A DNA stretch of 64,000 bases, from NCBI RefSeq assembly GCF_036898095.1, contig NC_090739.1, positions 62,155,642-62,219,641 on the forward strand, in the 5' to 3' direction. Both the position numbers and the translations under genes were made by a program. Within the stretch, counting starts at the first letter, position 1. Each line of letters starts with the position of its first letter. The notes under the pieces were generated by a model, which was not told the DNA's origin, did no database searches, and saw nothing but the letters and a program-made list of their open reading frames with translations. This DNA comes from Palaemon carinicauda (taxonomy: Eukaryota; Arthropoda; Malacostraca; Decapoda; Palaemonidae). Shown in pieces: positions 44,090 to 55,855 of this stretch.

Positions 44090-46436
44090 GAAAGGGCGGG
44101 ATAAACCTGGACGCAGGAGTGTCTATCCTAGGTCTGGCAGACAAGGCAGGCAAAGGGGGAGCTTTGCGAGCCGAGGACGCAACTAGATCGTGGGTGTCCT
44201 TCTGCACTAAAGACAAGGCAATTTCCTTAACCAAGATTTCAGGAAACAAGCACTTAGACAAGGGCGCAAAGAGTAGCTCGGATCTTTGGCATGGCGTCAC
44301 TCCTGCTGACAGAAAAGAGCACAGAGACTCTCGTTTCTTAAGGACTCCGGACGTGAATGAAGCGGCAAGCTCGTTGGACCCATCACGGACGGCCTTGTCC
44401 ATGCAAGACATAATGAGTAAGGAAACATCCCTATCAGCAGAAGAGATTTTCCTACTCAGGGCTCCTAAACACCAGTCCAGGAAGTTAAAGACTTCAAACG
44501 CCTTAAATATGCCTTTAGGAAGGTGGTCCAGGTCCGAGGGTGACCAACAAATCTTCGAGCGTCTCATGGCAATGCGGCGGGGAGAGTCTACAAGACTTGA
44601 GAAGTCGCCCTGGGCAGAGGCAGGAACTCCCAAGCCGAGAACTTCTCCCGTGGCATACCAGACGCTCGATCTAGACGAGAGTTTAGATGGGGGGAAGGCA
44701 AATGCTGTCTTCCCTAAACTCCTCTTGGTCTCTAACCAATCGCCTAACAGCCGTAAAGCTCTCTTGGATGAGCGAGAGAGAACGAGTTTAGTAAAGGCAG
44801 GCATGGTAGCAGGAACGCCTAAGACAAACTCTGACGGCGGCGAACGAGGAGCCACAGAAATAAAGTGGTCAGGGAACAACTCTTTAAAAACAGCCATGAC
44901 TTTTCTAAAGTCCAAGGATGGTTGAACTGCTTTAGGCTCATCTAGTTCTGAAGGCTGATCCTCAGGTTGTGGTTCAGCAACATCCTCATCTGACAGTTCC
45001 TCATCCGATAACTGATGAGAAAACGGCAAAGGTGTAGGCAACGTTTGACTCGCAGAGTCCGGTCGCACAGGTGCATACGTGACGGAGCCGGACGCAGCGT
45101 CCTGGAACTGCTGAACAGTCTGGGAACTGTCAACAACAACAGGTGCGCGAGGACGCACAGCGTCCACCCGAGACTGTTTAGACCGTCTGGGTTGTGCAGT
45201 CAACACCATACCGGGTTGCGGAGGTTGAAAAAAACAAGTCAACTCTGATGGTTGATGAACGTCCTGAACGTCACCAATCGCATCAGTGCGTTGCCTAACG
45301 TCAACGTGCGGCTGGAAATCCACACTGGGTCGCATCGGTGGAGGTACCACCCCAACTGGTTGACGCGAAAAAGCTACATCCACGTCAACAGGACGCACAA
45401 CAGAACGCTTGGAAGGCTGATGGCTAGTAGGTTCAACGGTAACCTTCTCAGCGTTGTAGTCCTCCATCAAGGACGCAAGCTTGGACTGCATGTCTTGCAG
45501 TAACACCCATTTAGGGTCTACGGAAGCAGGTGCGGTAACAGACAGGGTTAGCGAATGAGACGGCACAACTTTGCCTCTCTTAGGCGGCGAGCAGTCATCA
45601 GATGACGGCAACGGGTCCGAACTGTCCCAGTGGCTACATCCGGGACGTTGGACTTGTCCTGAAGGGACCGACTTACGCTTTAAAGGTCTGGAGACCTTGG
45701 TCCAAGGTTTCTTACGAGAAACACCTTCGGACGACGAGGTAAAAATGGGCTCTCTCGTCTTACTTAGGTAGGGGCGATCTTGGAGAGATACGCCTGATAC
45801 CTTAGAGGGAACGTCTGTTCGCTGATCAAGGCCTCTCGAACCCATGAGTCGTACGACATTGCTTCTCCCCTGGGCTTGGGAGCTTGCAAGAGGTCCCGGA
45901 CTAGGAGGACGACAGGCACGAACAGACGAACCCTCGAGCGCAACACTGTTCACAACACTTTGCGTAACACTAGGCACTTTGACACTATCCTTCGTGGCAC
46001 TTTGGCACTTGAGTTCCTATACGTCCGCCATGAGTTGATTTCGGTCACTTGCTAAAGACTCAACTCTCTCCCCCAAGGCATGAATAGCACGCATCATGTC
46101 TGCCATCGACGGTTCCTGAGTGCTAGGAGGGGGGTTAGGAACAACCACTACAGGGGAAGGAATAGGTTCAGGGGCATGTGAAGAGGAAAAATCTACCGAC
46201 CTAGAAGAACTTCTCCTTACCCTATCTCTCTCTAGTCTGCGTGTATATTTATCAAATTCGATAAAATCGAATTCCGAAAGGCCCACGCATTCCTCACACC
46301 GATCTTCCAATTGACAGGTTTTACCCCGACAATTGGAACAAACAGTGTGAGGGTCGAGAGAAGCCTTTGGAAGACGCCTATGACAGTCCCTAGCATTGCA
46401 CTTTCGAAACTTGGGAACTTGAGAAGGGTCAGCCAT
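44001..46436 (-). pseudogene. Element C Gag-like protein with an in-frame nonsense codon
   Basis: Same protein as in A: N-terminal Cys/His cluster (Cys13 to Cys50), proline-rich middle, conserved C-terminal third. It keeps the basic tail (RGRASSRGGARAEGKRGKRK) that A has lost. A TAG at 46017-46019 (AAG in A) stops it after 139 codons. The rest stays open to 44001, apart from a small in-frame deletion around 45228 where A reads CFDAVRQPPQ and C reads CFFQPPQ. Confidence 0.88.
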
Positions 46437-46638
46437 TTTGAATTAGTCAAGGGAAAATTCCAAAAAACGATCTAAGTCATCAACAATTAATCCGATTCAA
46501 AAAAGAGTTCAAGGATTTATTTGAAGAAAAACACCTGTACTGCAAAAGCTCAAACCAAATTAAAGTACTTCACCAAATATGATGGGAAAAACTCCAGGTT
46601 CAACAGCGAGTAAAGTACGTCTTGTCGACACGTCGACA

Positions 46639-46812
46639 GAGAAGAAATTGAAGGTTTTGTTTACATCGAGAGTGGTATCTGGCCGACAGTTGGCGCTGGT
46701 GGGCACACCCGCAACCTGCATAGCGATCGCTGGCGAGTTTTTTATGTATGTGTCTGTCGAGCAACAGAGTTGCAGCTATTATATATTCACCGGCTAAGTT
46801 AAATATTTAAAA
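46639..46812. repeat. Element C inverted terminal repeat, 5' side
   Basis: Partner of 40310-40504 and identical over the shared part. The outer tip is GGCTAAGTTAAATATTTAAA. Confidence 0.9.
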
Positions 46813-47008
46813 CTGGTATTTCATGAAATTAAATCAATATTTTAAACACAGAGTCTTATGATTTATATGAATGAGTCCTTAGTTTCAAATATTTCAGTGA
46901 ATAAACAAAACCTGTAAGAGTATTTCATAAGAATAAGAATAATAGTACTATACAGTATTTGTAAATACAGTACTGTATTTTACTCTGAAAAATATCCCAT
47001 AACATTAC

Positions 47009-47225
47009 CTGTAAATTTGAATCCTTCTGGCCCAAAAGCTGTGATCCTGACTTCTTTTTCTGCAAGTCAGAAGATTTCTTAATTCTTTCTTTTCTCTTTT
47101 CTTTCATCCACTTTCGAATTTCCGCTCTCTTTCTTTGGTTCTCTCTTTCAATCACAGATGATGTATTACTCTGTGCTGAAGATGGTTGATTTGGCATATT
47201 CCTAAAAGTACCACTGCTCTCAGAT
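47009..47225 (-). CDS. Host gene, internal coding exon
   Basis: 217 bp, starting after the acceptor ATTTCTCCAG with one base that completes an Arg codon split by the intron, and ending in phase 0 at CAG|GTAATG. It encodes about 72 residues with a very basic helical stretch (RENQRKRAEIRKWMKEKRKE) rich in Lys/Arg/Glu, like a coiled coil or nucleic-acid/tubulin-binding helix. The exact phase match on both sides supports the exon model. Confidence 0.82.
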
Positions 47226-47955
47226 CTGGAGAAATGTTAGTTTTAGGTATGAAATACAGTAGTAAAGTCAACTTCTAAGGTGTTATTTCCTTAGAAGCAA
47301 ATATTGTACTGCAACCTTATCATAATGAATGAATGAATGATTTGAAGTTCTCTGGCATCCTGCAACCTTATCATAAAATGGGGAAAAAACTAGAAAACAT
47401 GTGCATAAAAATATATTGAGTAAAATGTCAGTACACTGTACTGAAATAAGATATTCTACCAAAATTACTAATTAGGTAAGTACAGCATGTTCTTTAAATT
47501 ATCTCTACCACTGAAAAAAGTACATAAAAGAATACTGAATTTTGTAAATTTATTTCTAAATTACAAAGCATGTGAAGGTAAAGAATAAGTAGAAAAAGAA
47601 AATAATACACTAGTATAAGACAAATAAAATATGAAGGAGACTTAGTACAAAATTTTCTAAAAAATATGAGAAAAACATTGATAGTATATTGAATAAAATT
47701 ATAATTAATTTGTACAATACTCAATCCTCATAAACTCAATTAATGAGACAGTTTATAGCATATGATGAAGAAATAAATAGGCAAGTAGGAAAAAGGTAAA
47801 GGTAGTTGATGAAGAATAGAAAGAACAAGTTGCTGACCATAAGGCAATGCAAAATTTATGCTATGTATGACTTGCTATAAGTACCCCCATATGAGAATGA
47901 ATATATTTGGACTATTCTAGTAACAATCATAATACAATAACCAAATATTACAAAC
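47226..47955 (-). other. Host intron, 730 bp
   Basis: The donor TTAAG|GTTTGT is at 47955 and the acceptor TTTCTCCAG ends at 47226. The intron contains the small flanked insertion at 47309-47376. Confidence 0.75.
47309..47376 (-). mobile_element. Tiny 5'-truncated retroelement with target-site duplication
   Basis: A 17-bp direct repeat, CTGCAACCTTATCATAA, occurs at 47309-47325 and 47360-47376 and encloses about 34 bp. On the minus strand the enclosed piece reads GATGCCAGAGAACTTCAAAT followed by (CATT)n. A simple-repeat tail, a very short body and a long duplication fit an extremely truncated non-LTR or Penelope-type insertion. The body resembles a repeat end I associate with decapods. Confidence 0.65.
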
Positions 47956-49250
47956 CTTAAGCTTCTTAGATCAATGTGAAGATTAGGAGAGTAAGAAAAG
48001 TCTTCCCTCTGATGTACAAGATTGTGAATTTCATCTACAAAGTCAGGACTGTCAAAGTTGGTTCCAAAATCAGTCAGGTGTACTTCACTCCTTGTGCCTT
48101 GATTTCTTTGGCTAACAGTCTGTTTGTCACTAACACGCTCAGTCTTTTCCTCATTGGGAGATGAGTAATCTTTAACCCCATGAATCCCTTCTGCAATTTC
48201 AGTATATTCCATAATGGTGTCAATCATTTCATCTGAAATATCCTCAGGATTAACATTTTCAATGAACCTCAGCAGACGATCGGTATCTAAAGAATTACCA
48301 AATTCTGACTGGACCTTCTGCCATTCTTGTTTTACAGATGCTTCATGCAGTCTACTTTTTGAAGAAGAGTAAGACCCTCTTTGTCTCCCCAAAAATTCTT
48401 CTGCCTCCATTCTCTGTGATTCTTGCATTACAACTTCTAGTCTAGCTAAAAGTTTCTTTGAAGTTTGAAGACCCAAGACAGCAGCTTCAGCTTCCTTTTC
48501 AAGCTCTTCAATGGCCTCAATATGTAATTCATCATCATTTGCTTTTCTTTTTTTATCCAGCATATCGTCAGTTTCAATAGCATTATTACTTAACTCATAA
48601 TACTTTTCGAAGGACAACTTTCCATCCATGAAGGCCAGTGTTAAATTTTCCATAGTAAAATCTCCAATCCAATGCACTCCTTCATCTACTTCCTGAGAGA
48701 CCTGGCTGAAAGGCATCTGGACACTTCTTTCTGGTGTGCATTCACCACGATGTGATTCAACGTTTCTCATACTTTCCCTATTTCCAATTTCTGCTTCTTT
48801 CTGAATTCCCAATTCTAAAGAACTTAAAGACATGCTTTCATGTTCAAGCCTCTTATTTTCATCATCAGTCACAAAGTCTTGTAGAGTTCTGTTATCCTTA
48901 TTCTCAGGTTTTTCTTCTAAATGGGTCGTTAAATGTGATTGTCTCATGTCATATTCTTGATAACGAGATGAAGAAGAATTATCTAATGGCTCATTAGGCA
49001 ATATGGAAGGTATGGTCCGATTCAAGTCATCACCAATAGCTGTCAAGTGTCTCTGGATGACATCTCTGGGAATGTCGACAACGTGAGCTACACTGCCATC
49101 TAAACTTGCTGGGAATGTTGGATGTGAATAAGGGTCTGCAATTAAACCAGTGGGGCCAAATGAAACAGTGACATGGGGTGCAACTGAAGAGTTAGTAGGA
49201 GGACTCATGCAGGCTGTAACTGATGCATCTGCAGTAGTTTTAGACTGCGT
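47956..49250 (-). CDS. Host gene, internal coding exon
   Basis: 1295 bp. It begins in phase 0 after the acceptor TTTTTACAG (49251) and ends in phase 2 at TTAAG|GTTTGT. It encodes about 431 residues: a Pro/Ser-rich start, an acidic middle, the segment VHWIGDFTMENLTLAFMDGK, and a predicted helical stretch (IEAIEELEKEAEAAVLGLQT) followed by LLARLEVVMQESQRMEAEEF. The helices suggest coiled coil. The product is not identified. The previous exon in the window (56453-60880) ends in phase 0, so the two can be joined directly. Confidence 0.82.
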
Positions 49251-49462
49251 CTGTAAAAATAGAAGATAGTGACAGCAACAATTACAGAATACTTTTTAAA
49301 AAACATTTTGCACCATCTGCTCCCACAACAAAAATATTTTTAACATCCTAACAATGTAAAAGGGTTACCAAGAGACTATATAATGCTATACAGAAATTAG
49401 TACAGTTCTTTAATACTTTTGAAGACAAGAATATAATATACTATACACAAATTCATGCAAAA

Positions 49463-49662
49463 TGATATTTTAATTATAAAATAAATTTTTGAATATACTT
49501 ACCCGGTGAATATATAATAGCTGCAACTCTGCGGCTCGACAGAAAATATACTAAAAAACTCGCGAGCGATCACTATGAAGGTTGCGGGTGTGCCCACCAG
49601 CGCCAACTGTCGGCCAGATACCACTCTTGTAAGTAAACAAAACCTTCAATTCTTCTCGTCCC
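49463..49662. repeat. Element D inverted terminal repeat, 3' side
   Basis: Complement of 55679-55855 with three mismatches, including GATCACTA here against GATCGCTA at the other end. Confidence 0.87.
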
Positions 49663-49705
49663 GCTTGTGTCTCTATTGGGGAGGAAGGGAGGGTCATTTA
49701 ATTTA

Positions 49706-49798
49706 TATATTCACCGGGTAAGTATATTCAAAAATTTATTTTATAATTAAAATATCATTTTTAAATATTTAACTTAGCCGGTGAATATATAATAGCTG
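49706..49798. repeat. Element D internal complementary region
   Basis: Same composition as in C: complement of the left tip joined to complement of the right tip. Confidence 0.87.
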
Positions 49799-50196
49799 AT
49801 TCACACCCAAGGAGGTGGGTAGAGACCAGAGTTAATTATGTTTACAGCGTATAAGCTAAGAGTTTTTTCATTTTGGCAGTTATCAATATAACAAAACCAA
49901 AATTAAGAGGTACCTGGTGAGGAAGTTGACTTAGACGATTACTCTGCCTTGTAAGTCTCTTCCTCACGGAGCCCAGCGATCCTTTTAGGATGCTGACAGA
50001 CTCCCAGGAGCTGAAGTATCAAGGGCTGCAACCCATACAACAGGACCTCATCAAACCCCTAATCTGGGCGCTCTCAAGAAATGACTTTGACCACCCGCCA
50101 AATCAATCAGGATGCGAAAGGCTTCTTAGCCTTCCGAACAACCCATAAAACAATATTAAAAAACATTTCAAGAGACAGATTAAAAGGATATTGGAA

Positions 50197-51127
50197 TTAG
50201 GGAAGTGTAGTGGTAGAACCCTCATCCACTACTGCACTCGCTGCAACGAATGGACCCAGTGTGTAGCAGTCCTCGTAAAGAGTCTGGACATCTTTTAAGT
50301 AAAATGACGCGAACACTGACTTGTTTCTCCAAAAAGTCGCGTCCATAATACTTTGCAGAGATTTATTTTGCTTGAAGGCCACGGAGGTTGCTATATCTCT
50401 AACTTTGTGCGTCTTAACCTTAAGCAAACATCGGTCTTTCTCATTCAAGTGAGAATGAGCTTCTCGTATTAAAAAAAAATCTGATAAAATATGACAAAGA
50501 ATTCTTTGACATAGGCAATGAAGGTTTCTTAACTGAGCACCATAATGCCTCAGATTTCCCTCGTAATGACTTAGTACGAGCTAAATCGAACTTAAGAGCT
50601 CTAACAGGACATAATACTCTTTCCAGTTCGTTGCCTACGATCTCTGATAAGCAAGGAATATCAAAAGATTTAGGCCAAGGACGAGAAGGCAGTTCATTTT
50701 TTGGCCAGGAAACCAAGTTGAAGTGAACAAGTGGCTTTTTTTCTGTAGAAAAGCCGATGTTCTTACTGAAGGCATGAAGTTCACTGACCCTTTTAGCCGA
50801 AGCCAAGCACACTAGGAAAAGTGTCTTGAGGGTGAGATCCTTCAGGGAGGCTGAATGTAATGGCTCAAACCTGTCTGACATGAGGAACCTTAGGACCACG
50901 TCTAAGTTCCATCCAGGAGTTGCCAAACGACGTTCCTTAGAGGTCTCGAAAGACTTAAGGAGATCTTGGAGATCTTTATTGTTGGAAAGATCTAAGCCTC
51001 TATGTCGAAAGACCGAAGCCAACATGCTCCTGTAGCCCTTAATCGTGGGAGCTGAAAGGGAGCGAACCTTTCTCAGATGTAAAAGAAAATCTGCGATTTG
51101 GGCTACAGAGGTACTGGACGAGGACAC
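50197..51127 (-). pseudogene. Element D tyrosine recombinase, frameshifted
   Basis: Includes the core-binding segment (SVAQIADFLLHLRKVRS, TIKGYRS) and box I RVSEL. Two homopolymer expansions (near 50700 and 50738) shift the frame and then restore it. A run of nine A near 50471, where E has five, shifts it again. The catalytic end (THKVRDIATS with Lys for Glu; FYLKDV with the Tyr) lies in 50197-50448 in another frame. Confidence 0.85.
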
Positions 51128-52740
51128 AGATGCTGACTTGCACCAGTCTCGAAAGACTTCCCACTTCGACTGGTATACTCTAATGGTATAAGCTCTCCTA
51201 GCTCTTGCAATCGCACTGACTGCCTCCTTCGAAAAACCTCTAGCTCTTGAGAGTCTTTCGATAGTGTGAAGGAAGTCAGACGAAGAGCGGGGAGGCTTTG
51301 ATGGACATTCTTTACGTGGGGCTGACGTAACAGATCTACCCTTAGAGGAAGACTTCTAGGAAAGTCTACCAGCCATTGAAGTACCTCGGTGAACCACTCT
51401 CTCGCAGGCCAGAGGGTAGCAACCAACGTCAACCTTGTCCCTCCGTGAGAGGCGAACTTCTGCAGTACCTTGTTGACTATCTTGAATGGTGGGAATGCAT
51501 ATAAGTCCATAAAAGACCAATCCAGTAGAAACATGTCTATGTAGATTGCTTCTGTATCTAGGACTGGAGAGCAAAAGATTGGTAACCTTTTGGTCAACGA
51601 GGAGGCAAAGAGGTCTATGGTTGGTTGACCCCAAGAAGCCCAAAGACTCTTGCCCACGTCCTTGTGGAGGGTCCATTCCGTGGGTATCACCTGACCCCTC
51701 CGACTGAGACAGTCTGCCAAGACGTTCAAGTCCCCCTGGATGAATCTCGTCAACAGGGAGATGCCTCGAATTCTAGACCATAAGAGAAGGTCCCTTGCGA
51801 TCTCGAGCAGCGTGAAGGAGTGTGTGCCTCCTTGCTTGGAGATGTACGCCAAAGTTGTGGTGTTGTCTGAGTTGACCTCTACCAATTAGTTTCGAAGACG
51901 CTTCCTAATATCATCAAGGCCAAGTGGACTGCTAATAGCTCCTTGCCGTTGATGTGCATGCTCTTCTGACTTGAGGTCCACAGACCCGCGCATTCCCGAC
52001 CGTCCAGGGTCGCACCCAACCCAAACCCGACGCGTCTGAGGACAACACGTGGTTTGGGTTCTTGACTGCTAGGGATAGTCCCTCTCTCAGACTGATATTG
52101 CTGTCCCACCATTTCAGGCATGCCTTTATTGGTTAGGAGACTGGGAATGATACCGTCTCTAATGTCTTGTCCTAGTTCCAGTGAGAGGCTAGATGGAACC
52201 GGAGAGGCAGAAGGGGTAGTCTCCCTAGTGAGACAAACTGCTCCAGGGATGAGAGAGTCCCTACGAGACTGTTCCAACTCCTGACTGAATAAACGTTTTC
52301 TTTTCAGCATTAGTTGGACTTCGAGCAGGGCTTGACTGCGAATCTCCATCCCCAAAAATAGAATAATCTGGGATGGGATCAGTTGGGACTTTTAGGTTGA
52401 CCACAAGTCCCAACTCCCTGGCCAGACTCAACGTCCAATGTAGATCCTGCAGACAGCAAAGGCTGGACGATGCTCTGAGAAGCCAGTCGTCCAAGTACAG
52501 GGAGGCTCGGATCCCCGATAGCTCGAAACTGGTACCCCACATTCCTGTAAACAAACCTCAGAAACGGTTGGGAATCCGGGTGTATAGGAATGTGGAAGTA
52601 TGCCTCCTGAAGGTCGAGAGAGACCATCCAGTCGCCTTCCATAAATGCTGTCAAGACAGCCTGGTAGACTTCATCGTGAAGTTTGTCTTGACAATGAACA
52701 CATTGAGCGCACTTGCCTCTTACGTACTCCTGCAGTGAAC
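51103..52740 (-). pseudogene. Element D RT-RNase H-methyltransferase-like remnant
   Basis: The RT part keeps MVSLDLQEAYFHIPIHPDSQ and YLDD but lacks everything N-terminal to about 52740, where the sequence jumps into gag. RNase H is broken by frameshifts near 51885 and 52000. The MT-like domain (DLFASSLTKR, YAFPPF, WPAREWF) is readable in 51103-51885. Confidence 0.82.
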
Positions 52741-54500
52741 ATGGCTGCCAAATCATGGAGCCATCCCTGAGGGACTTGTTCCTGCAGAGAACGTGGCTGT
52801 CAGATCATTGGAGCCATCCCTGAAAACCTTGTTTATGCATGACATAATTGTACAGCAAAACTTCAAAGGCTCGAAAACAGCTGTGAAGTTGACCTGTAAA
52901 ATCTTGGAGCGTCTCATGGCCAGGCGCCAGGGAGAGTCTATGAGGTTTGAGAAGTCTATCTGGGCAGAGGCAGGAACTCCCAAGCCGAGAACTTCTCTCG
53001 TGTCATATCAGACTCTCGCTCTATAAGCCAGTTTAAAAGAAGGGAGAGCAAAGGCTGTATCCCCCAAACTCCTCCTGGTGATAAACCAGTCGCCTAGCAA
53101 ACGTAAAGCTCTCTAGGAGAGCGAGAGAGCACTAGCTTATAAAACAACGGCTTCGAAATAGCTAGGCCTAGTGTAAGCTCTGACGTTTAGGCGAACGAGG
53201 AGCAGCAGTTACAAAAAGATCCGGACAAAGATCCTTAAAAATCAGCATGATTTATTTAAAGTCCATAGAGGGCTAAGCAGCTTTAGGCTCCTCTCCGTCT
53301 GACAGAGTCCTCAAGGGAATATCAGTAGGAGGGGGAACAGCAACTTCCTCATCTGAAGGAACCTTGTCCGATAATAGCTGAGTCTCAAGCAAGGGAGAGA
53401 CCTACCGTGGTGGCAATGCTTTACAAGCAGAGTCCACACGCACTGGTGCATTAGTAGCGGACCAGGACGCAACGTCATGTAACTGCTTGACAGTCTGTGA
53501 ACTGTCAACAACAACAGGTGCGAGAGACCAGGACGCAACGTCATGTAACTGCTTGACAGTCTGTGAACTGTCAACAACAACAGGTGCGTGAGGACGCACA
53601 GCGTCCACTCGAGACTGCTTTGACCGTCTAGACTGAGCAGTCAAAACAACTCTAGAATGCGGAGGTTGACGCTCAGCGTCAAAACAAGTCAACTCCGATT
53701 GTTAGCGAACGTCCTGAACGTCAACAGGAGCATCAGCAAGTGGCCTAACGTCCAAATGTGGCTGAAAATCCACACGAGACCGCATCGAGTGTGGTTCTAA
53801 ACAACCTGACTGACGTGACTTAGCTACGCCAACGTCAACAGGACGCACAAAGGAACGTTAGGGTGGCTGAAAGCCAGGATCTCGATGAGATAAACGGCTA
53901 GGCTCAACGGACTTATCGGCAGAATAGTGTTCCATAAGGGAGGCAAGCTTATTCTGCATGTCTTGCCGTACAACCCATTTAGGATCAACGGAAATGGTTG
54001 CGGTAGGAGACGAGGGTAACGTCTGTGACCGCAAAACCTTGCCAACAAAAAGACTCTCGGAGTCTGTGTTACGCTTTTGTTAAGCGGCGAGCAGTCTTCC
54101 GATGACTGCATAGGGTCAGAGCTGTCCTAATGGCTACAACCAGGACGCAGGACCTGTCCTGAAAGGACTGACTTTCGCTTAAGGGCCTCGAAACCTTGTT
54201 TCAGGTTTCTTATGCGAAAAGCCTTCGGATGACGAGGAGAAAATCGTCTCTCTCGCCTTATGGTAGGGGTGATCTTGGTAAGATACACCCGATACCATAG
54301 AGGGAACGTCTGTTCGCTGATCAAGGCCTCTCGAACCCATAAGTCGTACGACATTACTTCTCCCCTGGGCTTGGGAGCTTGCAAGAGGTCCCGGACTAGG
54401 CGAACGACAGGCACGAACAGACGAACCCTCGGTCGCAACACTGATAACACTTTGCGCAATATCACTTTATCACTACGATTTTCTGTTTTGCACTTATTTC
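52741..54500 (-). pseudogene. Element D gag remnant
   Basis: Matches the C-terminal and central gag back to the VRACR segment, in several frames with stops. A 66-bp tandem duplication lies at 53461-53592. The N-terminal Cys/His cluster of A and C is not found. Confidence 0.75.
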
Positions 54501-55565
54501 ACTGAAATCGAAACTTTTACTGATTTCTACCTGAAGCACGCAATTCTACCCTCATCAAAAGGTAGTAATTGCGAAATCAGTCGTATAATGCAAGCACATT
54601 AATACCAGCAAAAAACAGTAAACATATTTTAAGATAAAAAATTCAGTGGCTGGGGAAGAGACTAAACACTAGTTCATTCAAAACTACGTTTTCAATCTCT
54701 CACCGTACATTGCCTGGGGACGAGAATAAAAAACTAAAAACGTTTTATCCTTTCTCCCCGTACAGAGACTAGGGACGAGAGTAACTCGAGAACAACGTTA
54801 CCCGCTTGAACGGAACGTTTTCTCTCCTCTCTCTCCCTCCGTCTCTATCTCTCTCTCTCTCTCTCTCTTGATTTCGCACCTAAGAGAAGAGCCCACTTAC
54901 GTTTCGTCAAAAAAACATGTTATTTGACCAAAGGAAAAAACTGAAAGGTTTTTCAATTAAAAAGTTCCTTTAAAATAGAATTTAAAACATTTAAGCTTTG
55001 AAAGAAGAATGAACAAAACGTCAGAATCGATTTACTCTTTCTGCAAAGTGAAACCGTGATACTCTCTCTCTCTCTATCGTAACGATAGAGCGCAAACTGC
55101 GTAGCATAAATAAACTAAACGTTAGTTCATCTTTGAAACAGTACGAAGACTATTCAAAGAAAATCTTTCATAAAATATCTATTAAAAAATATTCATTAAA
55201 AAAGTTTTAAATCATTAGCTCTTTAAAAGCTATTTACGATTGAAAGGGCTCAACGTTGTTTAACTTCGGTTTCCAAGTTAGGACCGCCTACTCTCAGGAA
55301 AGGTCGCATATAAACAAATCATTAAAATTTATTTTTATGTTTATTATAAATGGAAAGTTAATCGAAGAGGCCTAATAAAGGCGGTGAGATATAAAATATA
55401 TAGAGGAAAATCTATAATTAATTTATAACGTGATAAGATAATTGCTAAAAGCCTAAACACACTCCCGTCTAAGGGAAGGGTCGGCCATTTAAAAGTCAAA
55501 GAAAGTCCATACTCTCTTTGTCATCAAAAATTAAATCTATCCAAAAACGAGTTCAAGATTTAAGA
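54501..55565 (-). other. Element D long 5' leader with gag start remnant
   Basis: Closely matches the leader of B, including the CT-rich tract (54825-54868). An ATG at 55488-55486 reads MADPSLRRECV and then stops. The first five residues equal the Gag start of A and C. Whether the stretch between this ATG and the gag body is an intron, diverged gag or foreign sequence cannot be told from the DNA alone. Confidence 0.65.
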
Positions 55566-55678
55566 TGAAGATAAAACACCTGCGAAAGCTCAAACCAAAA
55601 TGAGGTACTTCACCAAATATGTTGAGAAAACTCCAGGTTCTACAGCGAGTATTGATACGTCTTGTCGTCAACGTCGAC

Positions 55679-55855
55679 AGAGAAGAATTGAAGGTTTTGT
55701 TTACATACAAGAGTGGTATCTGGCCGACAGTTGGCGCTGGTGGGCACACCCGCAACCTTCATAGCGATCGCTCGCGAGTTTTTTAGTATGTTTTCTGTCG
55801 AGCCGCAGAGTTGCAGCTATTATATATTCACCGGCTAAGTTAAATATTTAAAAAA
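55679..55855. repeat. Element D inverted terminal repeat, 5' side
   Basis: Partner of 49463-49662. Confidence 0.87.

Larger units (their letters stand above)
40310..46812 (-). mobile_element. DIRS retrotransposon C, nearly full length
   Basis: The most complete copy at 6.5 kb, with inverted ends, an internal complementary region, gag, RT-RH-MT and YR in order on the minus strand. Its two inverted repeats are identical over about 140 bp. It sits in a host intron between CCATAAAA on the left and AAAACTGG on the right, so only an A-run is shared. Damage seen is single-base: a gag TAG (46017-46019), Asp to Asn in the RT catalytic motif (43367-43369) and a TGA in the upstream YR frame (41988-41990). 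It lies in the same orientation as the host gene. Confidence 0.92.
39636..47008 (-). other. Host intron carrying DIRS element C
   Basis: The intron is 7373 bp, of which 6.5 kb is element C. Without it the intron would be about 0.87 kb. The donor is CAG|GTAATG at 47008 and the acceptor ATAGCAG ends at 39636. The stretch between the acceptor and element C (39647-40309) holds only AT-rich intron sequence. Confidence 0.75.
49463..55855 (-). mobile_element. DIRS retrotransposon D, degraded and internally deleted
   Basis: Has inverted ends and an internal complementary region, but its coding region carries many frameshifts, an RT-gag deletion and a broken gag. Its ends read CTGCGGCTCGACAG, as in E, rather than CTGTTGCTCGACAG as in A and C. 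The two inverted repeats differ at three places in about 140 bp, so it is the oldest copy measured here. Flanks are GCAAAA on the left and AAAAAACAAAATTC on the right, again an A-run without a longer duplication. Confidence 0.9.
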
